From: Neoechinorhynchus agilis
Taxonomy: Eukaryota > Acanthocephala
Reading direction: 5' to 3'
Assembly: GCA_051530055.1 (NCBI GenBank)
Contig: CM121343.1
Coordinates: 5,146,001 to 5,210,000 of the forward strand
DNA length: 64,000 bases
Part shown: positions 48,567 to 61,230 of the stretch, piece after piece
How positions within the stretch are numbered: the stretch's first letter is position 1
How the letters are laid out: every line of letters begins with the position of its first letter
Notes under the pieces: model-generated
What the model saw: only the letters and a program-made list of their open reading frames with translations
What the model was told of the DNA's origin: nothing
The model's database searches: none
Translations under genes and position numbers: made by a program

Positions 48567-50849
48567 ATGTCTAGAAAGCGCTTTTTCTTAGTAGTCGCTT
48601 TTTACTGCCTCGTTGGCACGGTACAAACTAAAGGTATGCTCTCTCGTCATGTTAAAAGCGCCAACTTCGTACTTATTTTAGCATTTTTATCGACATTTGA
48701 TCGAGTTTAGCTTATTAAATTACGAGTAGAGCACTTAAGTATTAGTAGGACCGAACACGCCTCGTAAATTCATGCAAAATACACTTTTTTAGAATAATCA
48801 TCGTTAAACATTCACGATAATTAATTTCAAAATAATTCCCAATACATTGATACCATTTGGCGTTTTTTTAGGAACTTGCAAAGACTTTTGTTATAATAAA
48901 AAGTGTCGAACGGATTGCAATGGTATAGAAGACCTGTCGAAGTTCAAATTTAATATGACGCCGAGCTCCTATATGCAATTAAAATTCAGCAACTCGGATA
49001 TAGATATTTCTGACGTTGCGAGTAAATTCGTGAAATTAACGAACTTGCTTATATCAGCTTCTACCGTTCGGATAAGTAGCAGATCACAGTTTGGGAAGGA
49101 CATTTCTTTAATTACGTTCAATCAATGCAACATTCAAACCTATCAAAATCTATTTGGAAATCTTCAGGTGGATAATAAGCGTGCTGAAATTGAAGTTCAC
49201 AGTAATTTAAATGGTACTACACCAAAACTAAAGGACATGGAATTTTTAAATTCGAAATTTCCACAATACATGACACTAAGCGAGTTTGAGTTGACACCAG
49301 CGCCTTCCGGAAAGACATTATATCGAATGCACAAGCATTTCGAAAAGCTAGAACTCAAATATGGAAGTGTGTGTTGGCCATGTATAGATAATTCATGGCT
49401 ACAAGCATCGTTAGTGAATCCAAAATGGATTGCGATCTGTGTCAAATATGGGTCCGGACCAACACTTGTATCAGAGGAGTGCAATAAGGCAATACTGGGT
49501 ATGAAATATGATCGTGAAACTACAATGATCGCTGTCGTTTTGGGAACATTTAAAACCCATTTTCGCTGCTTTAAGAATTGACGCTTTTGGCTTTTAAAGT
49601 CAAGCACACTTTTAAGAAGGGCTTTTCCCTAAGTTTCTATAACACTCAATCGTTTCCATCCTTTCTACCCTTCTCCCTCCCCCTCGTTAGACATATCCGT
49701 GTGTAAAACGAAAAGACGAGGCGAATACTCTTGTAAGCGGAGTACATCGTTCTATAACACCTATATGGACTTTTTTCGGAAAAAGATTGATCCTGCATCC
49801 GTGGAGAAACTTAAATGAAGTCCCTTCTCTATAACAGATTAATCTCTTTCTCGCCGCGGAGTAGGATGCTTATTCCCATATCCGCCCATCCATTTCACCC
49901 CAAAACGCACTCACGGCGACGCCTATAATGATGTGTGTGTGCGAGTGTGAGAGAGTTCACGGATTCTGGCACTCGCCGTTATGTCTGTCTACTCCACACT
50001 CTCTTCCTTCAATGAGTAGTAGTTATATAGAGAAGGGACTGGTAACTTGACTAATGATTACTTACCACTATCAGCGTTCGCAATAGATGGCGTTACTTCG
50101 GTTTTCAGCAAGCTGGATACAATAACTATAGATAGCTTGAGATACCGTCTTGAAGAGGACGCCGAATTTCCGTCAAGCTTAAAGCATTTGGAGCTACGTG
50201 GGTCAGAAGATAGTATACGAGATATTATAAACCTATTAGCTACAGCCATCAATCGAACCAGTCTACGAACGTTAACTATACGCCAAATGCATTCACAATT
50301 TACACTTAATATGCTCGAAAAACTCCCTAGGGGCTTATATTCAACGCGATTTATCGACTGTATAGGTCTAGACCCTTATGCCGACTTAAATCCGGAGACA
50401 CTGAGCTTGCTGGCAAGAATTCCAGTAAAAGTGGAAAGCTCACATTTCGAGTGCGATTGCGAAAAAGGCTCACACTTAATCGACGCAATGACCCACAACA
50501 ATAAATTGGAAATTAAGTGCTTAGATCATAATTCACGAGAAGTCGTCGATTTCGATGCGATCTATTGTGGAGGTAAGATTTCATTTCGGACCTTTCATAA
50601 ATTTAATCTTCTTATTTAGCCAAACCACAGCCTCGAACGGGATCCCCAAAGTATATATTGGCGCCTATTCTAATCATGATTATCACATTGATTGTGATTG
50701 GACTTATCATCTTTTGCCTTCAAAGGAAGAGACGTTTGGCTCAAGAAAACGCGGGACCGAACCTAATCAAAGCAAATGATTATGAAGAAAGCACTTTGTT
50801 TGGCAGTGCCCTATCCCTTGTCTTCCCCAGTGGAGGACCGGGAGAATAG
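48567..50849 (+). CDS. single-pass membrane protein with LRR-like ectodomain and LRRCT-type cap
   Basis: Exon 1 (48567-48633) is a signal peptide (MSRKRFFLVVAFYCLVGTVQ). Exon 2 (48872-49498) starts with a cysteine cluster (CKDFCYNKKCRTDC), typical of an N-cap, then irregular beta/Leu repeats. A 576-nt intron (49499-50074) joins in phase to exon 3 (50075-50572), which ends in FECDCEKGS...CLDH...YCGG, an LRRCT-like cysteine pattern. Exon 4 (50620-50849) gives one membrane helix (YILAPILIMIITLIVIGLII), a basic stop-transfer and a short cytoplasmic tail. It is probably a cell-surface adhesion or receptor protein. The large-intron join rests on phase and architecture. Confidence 0.6.
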
Positions 50850-51445
50850 AATTTCATGTTTTGGTTCAGAGACCACTTGACTGTGCAGTTTTACTTCTTC
50901 GAATGCTCATTTACATCTTGAATAAATACCTTTTGAGTATTTGGCGACTCATTGCTTACGCCGAAAGCATCGACGACAAAAATACAGCGTTCAGAAACCC
51001 TAATTTTTACATTTAGATGAACAGAGAATTAATCAACGCAAAAATTGAAGACAAAAGGCACGAAAGTGAAAAAGCTTGGGTTTAATATTATATGAAGGGC
51101 AAATTCACCACCACTCGAACCCTAAGCATCATCACCGCAAATAATTTCTTAGAAGCACTTAACGTGAATTTAAAAACGATTAATGCGTTCAAAACTAACC
51201 GTGTCAGCTGCGAGACTCCGTTCTCAAGCTGATTCCTCTTTTTTCGAACGAATAAATTGGGACGACTAAAGGACATGCCCAAGATGTTTACGGATGCAAA
51301 TATCTTGGCAATTAAAGCATCTTAAAAGAGAGACTGCATATTTGACGGCCCACGTCTGCATTTCACGACTGTCCCATTTTTCTTTATACATGTAAGCGCA
51401 TCTCCTCGAGCGTTCGTTTTAGATAAGTATAAAACGTTCGTTAAA

Positions 51446-53735
51446 ATGGAAGAGTGCTTCGTTCTTCGAATTGTATTCATCCCAGTCGGATCCGATGTGG
51501 ACTTTATCTCATCCGTATTGCATCATTTGCTATTTTCGATAAGTACTCTATTAAACGATCTTCAGTTGAAGTGGATGGGCGGCCGCAGCAGCAGCAGCAG
51601 CAGAAAGTTTCAAATACACTGGCTAAAACTTAGATTGCCCAAACAATCAACGGAATGGGCGGTTCTGAACTGCAATGACTTTGATATCGATGTGTTTATA
51701 GAGGACATCATTGAGGATAAAATTAGCACTGATTGGAATATATTGGGCTCCGTGATTGTTAATGGTCTTCTACATTGTGACTGGACAAGTAATCCAAAAA
51801 AAATGGATCTTCCCGTATCAAAAGCAAATTGCAAACCAATTAAAATGTGCCATGGTAATGGAAGTTCGCCCTTTATCTTTGATGCTAGCACTTCAAATTA
51901 TATATTTATAATTGGAAAATTCAGCGATTATATTTACGAGAAAATTAGATTATCGCAAAGCGCCTACGATATACTGACCCATTTATTAGTTGGAAACAAT
52001 TGTGATCCTGTTGGAATTCATGGCGTTATAAATCTGGTAAATGTCCATCGACTTTGCATCTCGCTTTTGACAGCTTTCGAAAGTTGCGATATGTCGAAAA
52101 TAATGGCGAAAACTAAAGCGGCTTTTAGTCTTTTTAGTGGAGAGCTAATCAATTGTTCTAATGCATACCTTAAAGGTGGGGAAAGGTTAGAACACCCAAC
52201 CGATCGAATTCTTTACTCATCGGCAATGATCTCGAAGCTTCCTATGCTACGACATTTCGTTGCCGGAATGGATAATTTTCAGGCAAGAGTAAGAGTATAT
52301 TATAAAGGCAGCACTTGGGAATTCCGATCGAATCGATTCGGTAGCTTAGATGGGCTTTTTGAAACGAATAAGAATTTAAGCAAGTGTACTGAATTGCTGG
52401 TTGGAGAAGATTCCCACGGATTGCATAGATGTGAGTGCCTTCGACCGATTATGATGGGAACATTGTCGCCAATTAAATCAAGCGACGACTTCCCGATAGG
52501 CGTCCGTCTCGCTACTTTAAAAGGACACAAATACAAACTGTCAGTATTCATTGAATATATTTCGCCGTTGCATATGTGCATCATCTACCCCTGTGTGCCG
52601 TCCAGCGATGAGTCTAAGTTTGAAAGATTCAGACCGTCCACACGAAATGCAGTGAAAGTTACTAAAATGGATGCTTCATTGAACTCTGGATCTCCTCTTC
52701 ATTATCGACTTCAGTGCGATACCGTCAGTTAGAACTTCTTTACTGTCGACTAAGGAGTTTTAGCTTTAGAAAAACTGAAAAATCGCATGATGGCTAAAGT
52801 TAACTGTAGTCCGCAAATGACTCGCGTAAAGCGACTATGCAAAATTTTTGAACTGGACGAAAACTCTATCCAAAAGTTGGATAGTAGTGAGATTCTCGAT
52901 ATTTTAAGGGTGAAGTACGATAGACTTATTAGAGATATTATAACCGACAAACCCACAGTAGAGTGGATTTGTGATCGCCTTCTGAATGCGATAAACACCG
53001 AAGATGCATGTGAGCAGCTAGTTGAAGTTTTTATTGGGGAACTTTGGCATGGGGCGAGCTCATTTAATTGATGTGATTATCACCGCTGATAGAGTTCTTG
53101 GTGACATTCACATTGACATCCGCATGCAGATGGAGGAAAATATCGACAAAATTCAACTGAAGAGAATGATAAAGGTTCAAATCAAAATTGCTTGGAATAT
53201 TGGGCGAAGATGCTACTCTGATCATAGGCACATGAGTTATAATTTAGTATTCGAAATGGCTAACCTTCTTCGTCACTACAAACTCACATTTCAATCAAAT
53301 CAGTTTGATCTAATAGATGAACAAATCATTAGATCAGTACCTCGAGACGATTTCACCGACAACTTTTTGCTCGAAGTGAGACATCCCTGCGTGCAGTTTA
53401 AAAAACTAGATCATAGGAATGAAGCCGTGAAAAATGCGGAATTAAGTACGATAGTCCGAAGCGATAATAACACACAGCCTAACAGCGAAAAAGTCGCGAA
53501 AAATGTTATTTTCGATGCAAAAGTTAAAGAATCTATGAAAAACTACTTCGTAGCTTCATTGTTTAGACGAACGAGAATTCAAGAGTTCCCACTCTGCCGA
53601 AGGTTAATAGTGAGGAATAAAGTCAAGGTCGGCGCTATACAACACTGTAGGCAATCTCCAAAGTTACCGAGGGTATACCAATCAAGGAAAAATCAATTGG
53701 TTAATAGCACAATCAGGAAAACCAATATCAAATGA
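51446..53735 (+). CDS. large unknown protein, possibly Treslin/TICRR-like
   Basis: Three exons, 51446-52727, ~52764-53009 and 53059-53735, joined in phase across introns of 36 (or 42) and 49 nt, encode about 730 aa. A CAG run at 51586-51603 codes for a Ser tract. Weak points of similarity to Treslin (a CDK target that loads Cdc45 at origins) are an N-terminal von Willebrand-like opening (VLRIVFIPVGSDVDFI), a middle HPTDRILYSSAM block, and a helical region (SSEILDILRVKYDRLI; RMIKVQIKIAWNI). These are not diagnostic. The C-terminus is basic. The gene itself is solid; the name is a guess. Confidence 0.55.
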
Positions 53736-54105
53736 TGTCCGCGAAGTGCATATTTGGCGGCCTGGAAGCATAAACATCAAAACCGAAAACGAGTTTAGTG
53801 TCAAATTCTACGGGGAGATAACAAACAGCGAATTGTTCAATAAATGTTCAAAAGATAATTTATGGTTCATTGCCAACTTCTTAGATCGCATGAAAATGAT
53901 ATTTCTTAAATAGAGAGTAAATACAAAGTCCCTTTAGCCGTAGAATTGTACACTAATTTCGAATCACTTCAGCTCGGTTTTATATTGGACGGTGGGCGAT
54001 GGGATCACTGCTTTTTAAATATCCATCTTATAGAATTCAGTAGTACTCGCATAATAAAAATGAAAACTCGAATCTGTTTTTATCAATATAAGAACTTATT
54101 AAAAT
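53736..54105. other. 3' flank, no gene seen
   Basis: No frame or repeat is supported between the end of the preceding gene and the LINE fragment. Confidence 0.3.
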
Positions 54106-54360
54106 TTACAAGTTTTGGAAGATAATGTTCTGTGGAGCCGCGGTTTTCCTCACGCTGGCAGCATTCCCTCGTTGTACTGCGAGGGAGATGTTTTGTTTAA
54201 GGAATGCTGTCACACGCGGGTCCTTTTTCAACGCCATCGAACTCTTTGCTATATCGTATACAAGCTGAAGTGCGGATTCTCCGAGGACCCCGAACGTTTC
54301 GATCCCAAAAGGCACGAAATGGAAGCTATCAGTCTGCAATTTTAAATCCAAGAATCGACT
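54106..54360 (-). mobile_element. LINE 3'-end fragment
   Basis: The minus-strand frame carries FVPFGIETFGVLGESALQLV and FLKQNISLAVQRGNAASV, the C-terminal block found in a common LINE group. The same block appears at 60718-60985 and, partly, at 55230-55330. Confidence 0.75.
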
Positions 54361-55035
54361 TATCCTCATTTTGGTCGCGCTACATTTTAAAACCCCAAAT
54401 TGTGAAGGAGGCCAGAAACAAGGAATTGTCGGTGTTGAAATCGCTAAAATGGTCATAACTCCATTATATCGACTGTAATTTGAAACAACTACGATACACG
54501 AATGGATCACTAATTATAACAACATGAATTATTAAAATCAAATGGGACAATTTTAACTAATCTTCCACATCGCAGTTTTATCCCGAAAAGAACGTTTATT
54601 TGTTATTTCTGATACAATCACCACCGTCCGCAAAATCTCAGCTTCTCTCCTTCCCCGGCTGTTATAACTTCTTATAATCCAAAAGCGTTTTTTAAGAACG
54701 ACGCGGATCACTGAAACTAAAGTAATCAGTGACCGATCGACTCTTAAAGTGCGCAACAGGTTTAAAAGAAATTCTTCGGGTATTTTAATCTCTGCCTAGA
54801 TTCAAAGATGTTCCCACGTCCCAACACCTTCTTCGACGTCCATGACTGAGATGTCTTCTATCCGACAACCATTTAAGATAACTCCAATAATTCAGAGATC
54901 ATTATTTAAAACGATACATTACTGAATCGATTTTTTTTAAGTTTTACTGGCAAGCCGGTATTGTTATAATCATTCAATTTTAGTCAATCCCTTTCTTGTC
55001 CGGCTTATTTATTTAGGCATAAAGCCAAACCAATT

Positions 55036-55163
55036 ACATCAGAGAAGTGATATAACCACATAGTCTCTAATGTCGGTTAAGAGTTTGTACATTCCTCCGG
55101 ATTCTCAGATACCTCCAGGAGGCGGGACTCATCAGTGAGTTTCCTCCCTTCAGCGGTATTTCG
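55036..55163. repeat. 130-bp repeat, copy 2 (partner at 15137-15266)
   Basis: About 85% like copy 1 in the same orientation. It holds a near-identical GGAGGCGGGACTCATCAGTG block. It directly precedes a LINE 3' fragment. Confidence 0.7.
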
Positions 55164-55211
55164 TCCCCTTTGGCTCGTATTTTTTTTCATTTACACACAA
55201 CAACAAAACGT

Positions 55212-55420
55212 TTAAACAATCACCACCGTCCACGAAGAAGAGGCATCGCTCTGCCCCTCAGTGGTCGCGACCACACTTGCAGCGTTTCCGCTTTGGATCG
55301 CGAGACCAATATTTTGGCACAGGAAGGCACCAATTACTGAATCCATATTTATGCTCCTCAAAACCGAATCGGCCAATCTCACAGAGTTAGAAATTACGCA
55401 GTTCTCAGTCCTAACTTTGT
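55212..55420 (-). mobile_element. LINE 3'-end fragment, degraded
   Basis: Minus-strand remains GAFLCQNIGLAIQSGNAASV match the C-terminal LINE block of 54106-54360. The adjoining AATCACCACCGTCC at 55218 also occurs at 54616. Confidence 0.6.
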
Positions 55421-55711
55421 GATTCTTTCGAAGAAATAGCACTTTTTTTAAATCCGAGAGTAAAAAAATGGACTTGAATCCAACCAACGAATAAAAAAAC
55501 CGTTTCATTAAATGAGTAGATTTGATGTTCATGTCAGCAGGTTTTATGAGATTGAACAACATAAAACCTGCACTGGAAGTTAGTCACAACACGTAGAATG
55601 CTCAGTTGCACTTGAGCCTATGACACATATCGCCGAAAAAACACGGCCTAGACTAAAAAGGAGCGTATAAACGCGAAAAGCGCTTTGAAGGGATTTTGTG
55701 ACATTTCAGAT

Positions 55712-58488
55712 ATGCACTTCGAAATGCCGGATAATAAACTGCTTAAACAGTCCAATAGATTTCGTCAGGGCAGAGGAAACTCGGTGAAACTGCTGAATGC
55801 GTCGAATTCACACCCTTTGAATCCTTCGGTGAACATTTTCAATTTCGTCGGAAAGAGAAAGGAAAAAGGTCTCAAAATGTCCGTGAACAGACCGCATTCG
55901 TCATCGAGGACGTACTCATCAACTACCATACCCATCGACCACCACCAACAAAGCGTCCGTTTGGTTTCATACCGTCCAGCCGGTGGTCATCATCACCGAT
56001 TCCACCAATCTCTCTTCTCCGAAAGAAATTCAACAATGTATGAAAGTGATGCGCCGACGGATCATGGTCGACAGTCATTAGGTCGTTACGAGAACTCAGT
56101 TGAAATCACGAACAAGGAATTGGTGAGTTTGTGAGGATTTCTCAGCCTATCGAGTTTTTCGTAGGATGAATTAATAAGTTATTTCGTGGATCATGCCGTT
56201 TGTCCACCAATCACGAATGTCGATGAAACTAATGGCGATGATCGACCAAATGGCATATTGATCGATATGGCTTTTAAGTTTCTATTTGCTCGTAATTTAA
56301 AGGTAGAAAGAGCACTCGCCGCTCATTACGAGTATGAGGTTCGTTTTTAATTGAAAATGGATCAAGTGTTAAATCTTCTCTTGACAGAGGATGAGAAGAC
56401 GAGAAGGACTTCAATTAATATGGTTAAATGAACCATCTCTTTTCGGTGAACTCCAGAGTTCTAAATTCTCTGTATTGGTAAGAATGAATTGATCGATTTC
56501 TTGCAATAACAGTTCCTTTCATGGAAGCCTGTGCAATTTAGACGACCGATAGTTATTATATTTTCCGCCAAGTCGCATTTGACCTCAAAGACGCCTACTT
56601 TGTTGACTTTACGGTGTTTTATTTGCCATTTGGACTCGGTTATGGAAAGGTTGAGATATTTTTGTGTCGATATGAAATATAAATGGTGTTAAGTTAGTCA
56701 CCCTGAAGCACGGCAATGGGGAGTCCGAATCGTCTATGATATGAGCCATACACGGAGGGAGAACTTTGATTATAATTTGGGGAGGAAATTCGTGAAACTA
56801 TTGAAGGTAGACGACGATGACCACGTTTAGGACGTACTTTTTAATGGACTATTTTTAAGGACGCTTATCCGGCTGTTTTGAATGGATTTTACGTCGTTTG
56901 TGCTCCGCCGTGGTTCCAGAGTGCATATAAGGTACTTTTGTTCACTGAAATCGTGCTTCTTTTTGTGTTTTCCATAGGTCAAATACGTGAACAAAGATGA
57001 GATGTCAGATATCTTAAAGGGGTTATTTCCTGTATATTCAATTCCGACAATGATGGGAGGAGAATGGGATGAATTTGCGGACTGCCACGATAGACACGCT
57101 CGATACGTTCGGGTTTTATTGGACCAAACGAATCCATCGTGTAGTAGACATTACACGTTGCAGAAACCGGTAGGATACAGGTTGTCCATGTCCGCTATGG
57201 TCCAAAAACCCGAATCCGTTTTGGTGGAAACTAACATTCCCGAGCGAATATCGCGACGAAGCACCTTTGCGTATGCTTCGCGTCTTGGCATTAATGCTTT
57301 CTTTGATCGAATTTCAAATAACGACACTTTTTGGTGGTCGTCGGAGCTGAAACGTGAATTCGAAGAGGCTACAAGGGTTTCTAACTCCTCAAGGTACCCA
57401 TCGAATGCTTATAGAAATCGTCTAAACAGTGCTAAGAATCGTTACACCGATATTACTTGCTTACCTCCATTCTTTTCCATCACTTGAAGGAGGCGGATAT
57501 CTTTTAAGACGCGTCCATTTACATTGATCTTTAATCGCTACATTACGTGATTGAGAAGACTGGTATAGATCAATCGAGGGTTGTGCTTAAAAACAGTTTA
57601 GACGGATCAGATTATATTCACGCTAATTTCGTTGATGGCGCTGATGTTGTCCATGAATATATCAATACACAAGGACCGATGGATTCCACTTTAGTTGACT
57701 TTTGGCAAATGATTTGGGAACAACAGGTTCGTGTAATCGTAATGGTGACGAAGACCATTGAACGGGGAGTACTCAAGTGTAGTCAATACTGGCCACTCAT
57801 GGCAAATGAATCTGAACAATATGGAGATTCGTTCGTATTGGTTTGCTGCTAGATTTTTGTTTTAATCTTAAAAGAACGAAAATCCGGCAATGAACTTATA
57901 GTCGAAAATATAAGCAACGGTCAGCTCAAAGGGGCTTTAAGAGATTGCAGATGCGGATTAATCGATGGATCTTCAAATTCCGATGATTTCGGTTTGACTA
58001 TACTGAGGTTGAGCAACATTAACGATCCCAAGACTTCACGGATTTTGTACCATTTGCAATTTCTAACATGGCCGGACTACGGTGTACCTGACAATGCCGA
58101 TTCTATAATCGCTTTACGTCAGGCGATGAAAAATCTTCAAAACGGATTGGATGACGGCGACGTGGAATCGAATTCGCTGGTTGTTAATCGATCACATTCT
58201 CCGATAGTCGTTCATTGTAGTGCTGGTATAGGACGGACTGGGACGTTCTGTACTATAGATATATGTTTAAATAGTTTCGAGACGAGCATTCGCAGGCTTG
58301 CGAGTAGGGACCGCGACGTGGTTTTCAATCAAGCGACATTGTTGAGCATTCCCGAAGTTTTAATCTTACTTAGAGGTCAACGAGCACATAGCATTCAGAA
58401 TGGAGAGCAATACGCCTTTTGTTACAAAGCCATAGCGACCTTTATAAACACTAAACTGACTGAAGACGATGAGGAGGAGGGCTTTTAA
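55712..58488 (+). CDS. PTPN9: CRAL-TRIO protein tyrosine phosphatase, PTPN9/MEG2 type
   Basis: Removes phosphate from phosphotyrosine; the lipid-binding CRAL-TRIO (Sec14) domain targets PTPN9 to secretory vesicles. The N-terminal extension (55712-56125) is Ser/His-rich. CRAL-TRIO exons follow: [74 protein letters not shown]. The linker has [10 protein letters not shown], the family entry to the PTP domain, then [27 protein letters not shown], the WPD loop TWPDYGVP (~58070), the active-site P-loop [11 protein letters not shown] (58213-58245) and the Q-loop [12 protein letters not shown]. All catalytic residues are present. One join near 57460-57570 and one within CRAL-TRIO (~56650-56710) could not be fixed; a canonical donor is not obvious there. 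Confidence 0.9.
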
Positions 58489-58990
58489 GGAAGCGGCACT
58501 AAAAGACTCCAAATTCGATTTTGATGTAAATTAAAGAAGTATCTACGATCGTAGATTTACGGGTATTCCCTCTCACACCCACAGACATTTCATATTGTGG
58601 TGGTGGTGGTGGTGGTAATGGCCTGGATGCATAAGTTTTTTCGGCGGTGGTGGTGGTGTTTCCGAAAGGTAAATTGTCAAAACCATCTCTTGTTAGCATC
58701 GATGAAAAAAGAATAAACGTACTAGCGAGGTAGCGTATTTCTTTTTTCCCTCCAATTATGCACACTCAGGCTGTCGGCGCAAAACTATTCTTTTTCCTCT
58801 GCTTCCTACTTCTCCTTTCCGCCTGTGCCGTATAGAAGAGATACATCTTATTCTTTATATATATATGAAGACGTTAGGGGAAAGCTTCGAAGAATCTCTT
58901 CTACACGTGAAGCAATGACACAATAGAACCACTCTTTTAAAGGAACCACACATCATTACCTTCATCCCTTAACTCACACTTTAAGAGGAT
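58489..58990. other. intergenic with (GGT)n runs
   Basis: Between PTPN9 and tropomyosin. GGT repeats occur at 58599-58615 and 58646-58660. The tropomyosin promoter should lie here; a TATATATATA-like stretch is near 58856-58866. Confidence 0.35.
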
Positions 58991-60192
58991 ATGGCCGCCA
59001 CTGCAGCTACAATGGACTCAATTAAGAAGAAAATGCAAGCTTTGATAATCGAGAAGACTAATGCTATTGAACGTGCAGAATTAGCCGAACAGCGATATGC
59101 TGAACTTGAAGAAATTCTTAAAAAAGTATGGACATTACTGCGTAAATACAGCTACTCGAATTAACAACAAAAAAAATAGGAAGAAGATCGCAATGCTCAA
59201 ACACAGAAAAGGATTCAACAGTTAGATAATGAGTTGGATCAAATGCAAGAACAACTCGGAGACGCTAATGCAAAGTTAGCAGAAGTTGACAAAAAAGCTA
59301 GTGAAGTGAGTGAATGTTCAATCGTTATTGTACATGACCATATACACGCTTGCAGGCTGAGCTTGAAATTGGAGGTCTTCAAAGACGTATTGTCCTCCTA
59401 GAAGAGGATTATGCACGTTCTGAAGAACGATTATCATCCGCGACGGCAAGATTAGAAGAGGCGTCCAAAGCTGCGGAGGAAAATGAACGGTTAGGGCGAA
59501 CAAAAAAGTTACACTAATGATAACCGCATATAGTTTAGGAACCGAAAAACTCTCGAAAGTAAAAGTTACCAAGACGACGAGCAAATTGCTGAAGTTGAGA
59601 ACCAACTTGCAGAAGCACAGCAGATAGCAGAAGATGCCGATAGAAAATACGACGAGGTACGACGTTTTATAAGTGGCGGCGGTGGTGGTGGTGGTTTAAA
59701 GAAAAGCTAATTGGTAATATTAGGTAGCAAGAAAGGTTCCCATTCTTGAGGCTGAGTTGGAGCGGTCGGAAGATCGTCTTGAAGCAGCTGAGGTCAAAAT
59801 CACTCAGCTTGAAGAAGAGCTGAAGGTAGTTGGCAATAATATGAAATCACTGGAAACGTCTGAACAAGAAGCTATTCAAAGGGAAGATAGCTATGAAGAG
59901 CAAATACGCGACCTAACGGTCCGCTTGAAAGAAGTTTGTTCGTCGTGATCCAAGTTCCTTGAATTCACATATTAATTCGATAATAGGCAGAAGAGCGAGC
60001 GGATCTCGCTGAGAGAACCATGAGCAAGCTTCAGAAGGAAGTTGACAGATTAGCAGGTATGTTATCGCATTGTACCGAAAGTTTTAATAAGCAAGACTAA
60101 CCTTTGCAGAGGAACTCGTATTCGAGACAAGCCGATTTGAGAAGATTGATATGGAGTTAGAGAGAACTCTTGAAGACCTATCGCATATATGA
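58991..60192 (+). CDS. TPM: tropomyosin
   Basis: Coiled-coil dimer that lies along actin filaments. Seven exons: 58991-59125, 59180-59305, 59356-59489, 59539-59656, 59724-59933, 59987-60056, 60110-60192. All phases fit and give 291 aa. The heptad pattern is continuous from [15 protein letters not shown] to the end. [20 protein letters not shown] and [20 protein letters not shown], then [10 protein letters not shown], are tropomyosin signatures closest to lophotrochozoan forms. An extra MAATAAT precedes the usual MD start. The N-terminal third ([20 protein letters not shown]) diverges, and the last nine residues (RTLEDLSHI) differ from the usual F-A/S-E-L-x-GY ending. Introns are about 50-68 nt; one carries a GGT run. 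Confidence 0.95.
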
Positions 60193-60717
60193 ATTGTTTT
60201 CAGTAGGCAGGAATTGGAAGGACAGAAAGATATTAGAGCCAAAGACGCCATTCACCTCCTGATCTTGTAGTTTAAACATAAATTACCAACGTTTCTTACA
60301 TGTGATGATGGACTAGTAAACAAGGGATAAATGTTGCAGCCTTTGATTGCTTGTAAGACTTTTATTCTCAGTGAATAGTCACTGAGGGTTTTTACAAAAA
60401 TAATATTTTTTTATTACTAGCGAACACAAAACCCATCAATCCAGAAATTGGATTCTTAAGAAATATTAACAATAGTTTTAATCTCTGTCCTCTCATGACC
60501 TTTTGAACGTTTACAAACTTTAAGCGACACTTTCTTTAAAGTAAGTGAAATTCACATTATCGCATAACTACAAAGAAAAAAATCAATTTCCTATGCATTT
60601 GAGGACGGTTCTTGTATTTTAAATATCTACAAACTACAAGGCATAAAACTTGGAATCTTTATATGTTTCCAGAAAATTCTCTTCTATTTATTTGATTTGC
60701 TTAATTACAAATTAAGA
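60193..60717. other. 3' flank of tropomyosin, no gene seen
   Basis: AT-rich. A small inverted pair ACTATTCACTGAG / TCAGTGAATAGTCACTGA lies near 60365-60395. Nothing else is supported. Confidence 0.35.
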
Positions 60718-61230
60718 TTAAATCGTCCCCCGGACGCTGACCGCATTTCCTCGTTGGATTGCGAGGCTTATTCTTTGGATCAGGAAAATCCTCTCGCGTC
60801 GCTCCCCTGTTTGTGCTGCAAGTCGTCGTCCGAGTTCGGCACAAAAGCTTCGTGCCGAAGATCCCAGCGCCCCTCGTGTCTCCACGCCGAAAGGAAGGAA
60901 AATGTAATTTTGTTTGAGCTCATTGTATTTCTCCGCTTTCCTCCTTTCGGCGGCGCTCGCTGCTCCTCCCGTCTCCGCTAAAGCATCCTGCCGGTTGGAC
61001 AGGGCGAGTGAGTCCACGCATTTTGCGTCCCAAATTAGACTCTTCCCTTCTTTCTAAGGGAAAACGGTCATACCGTCGGGACGCTTACCATCCGAGCGAC
61101 AGAGGTGATTGGGCTCCAGGATGGTTGGAACGTGGATCGAGTTCAGAGCTCTGCTAATGATCGCGTTGAGCTCTGAGTGCCTTGGGAAACGACCGCTCGA
61201 TCTCTTGCAGTAGAGTCCATGTCTCCCTAA
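60718..61230 (-). mobile_element. LINE 3' end (C-terminal ORF2 segment)
   Basis: Minus strand, 5' to 3': FPRHSELNAIISRALNSIHV, LEPNHLCRSDGKRPDGMTVF, a frame change near 61060, then SLIWDAKCVDSLALSNRQDA, FLPFGVETRGALGSSA and FLIQRISLAIQRGNAVSVRG. These are the closing blocks of a widespread LINE ORF2. It is higher in GC than its surroundings, which suggests a fairly recent insertion. Confidence 0.85.
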
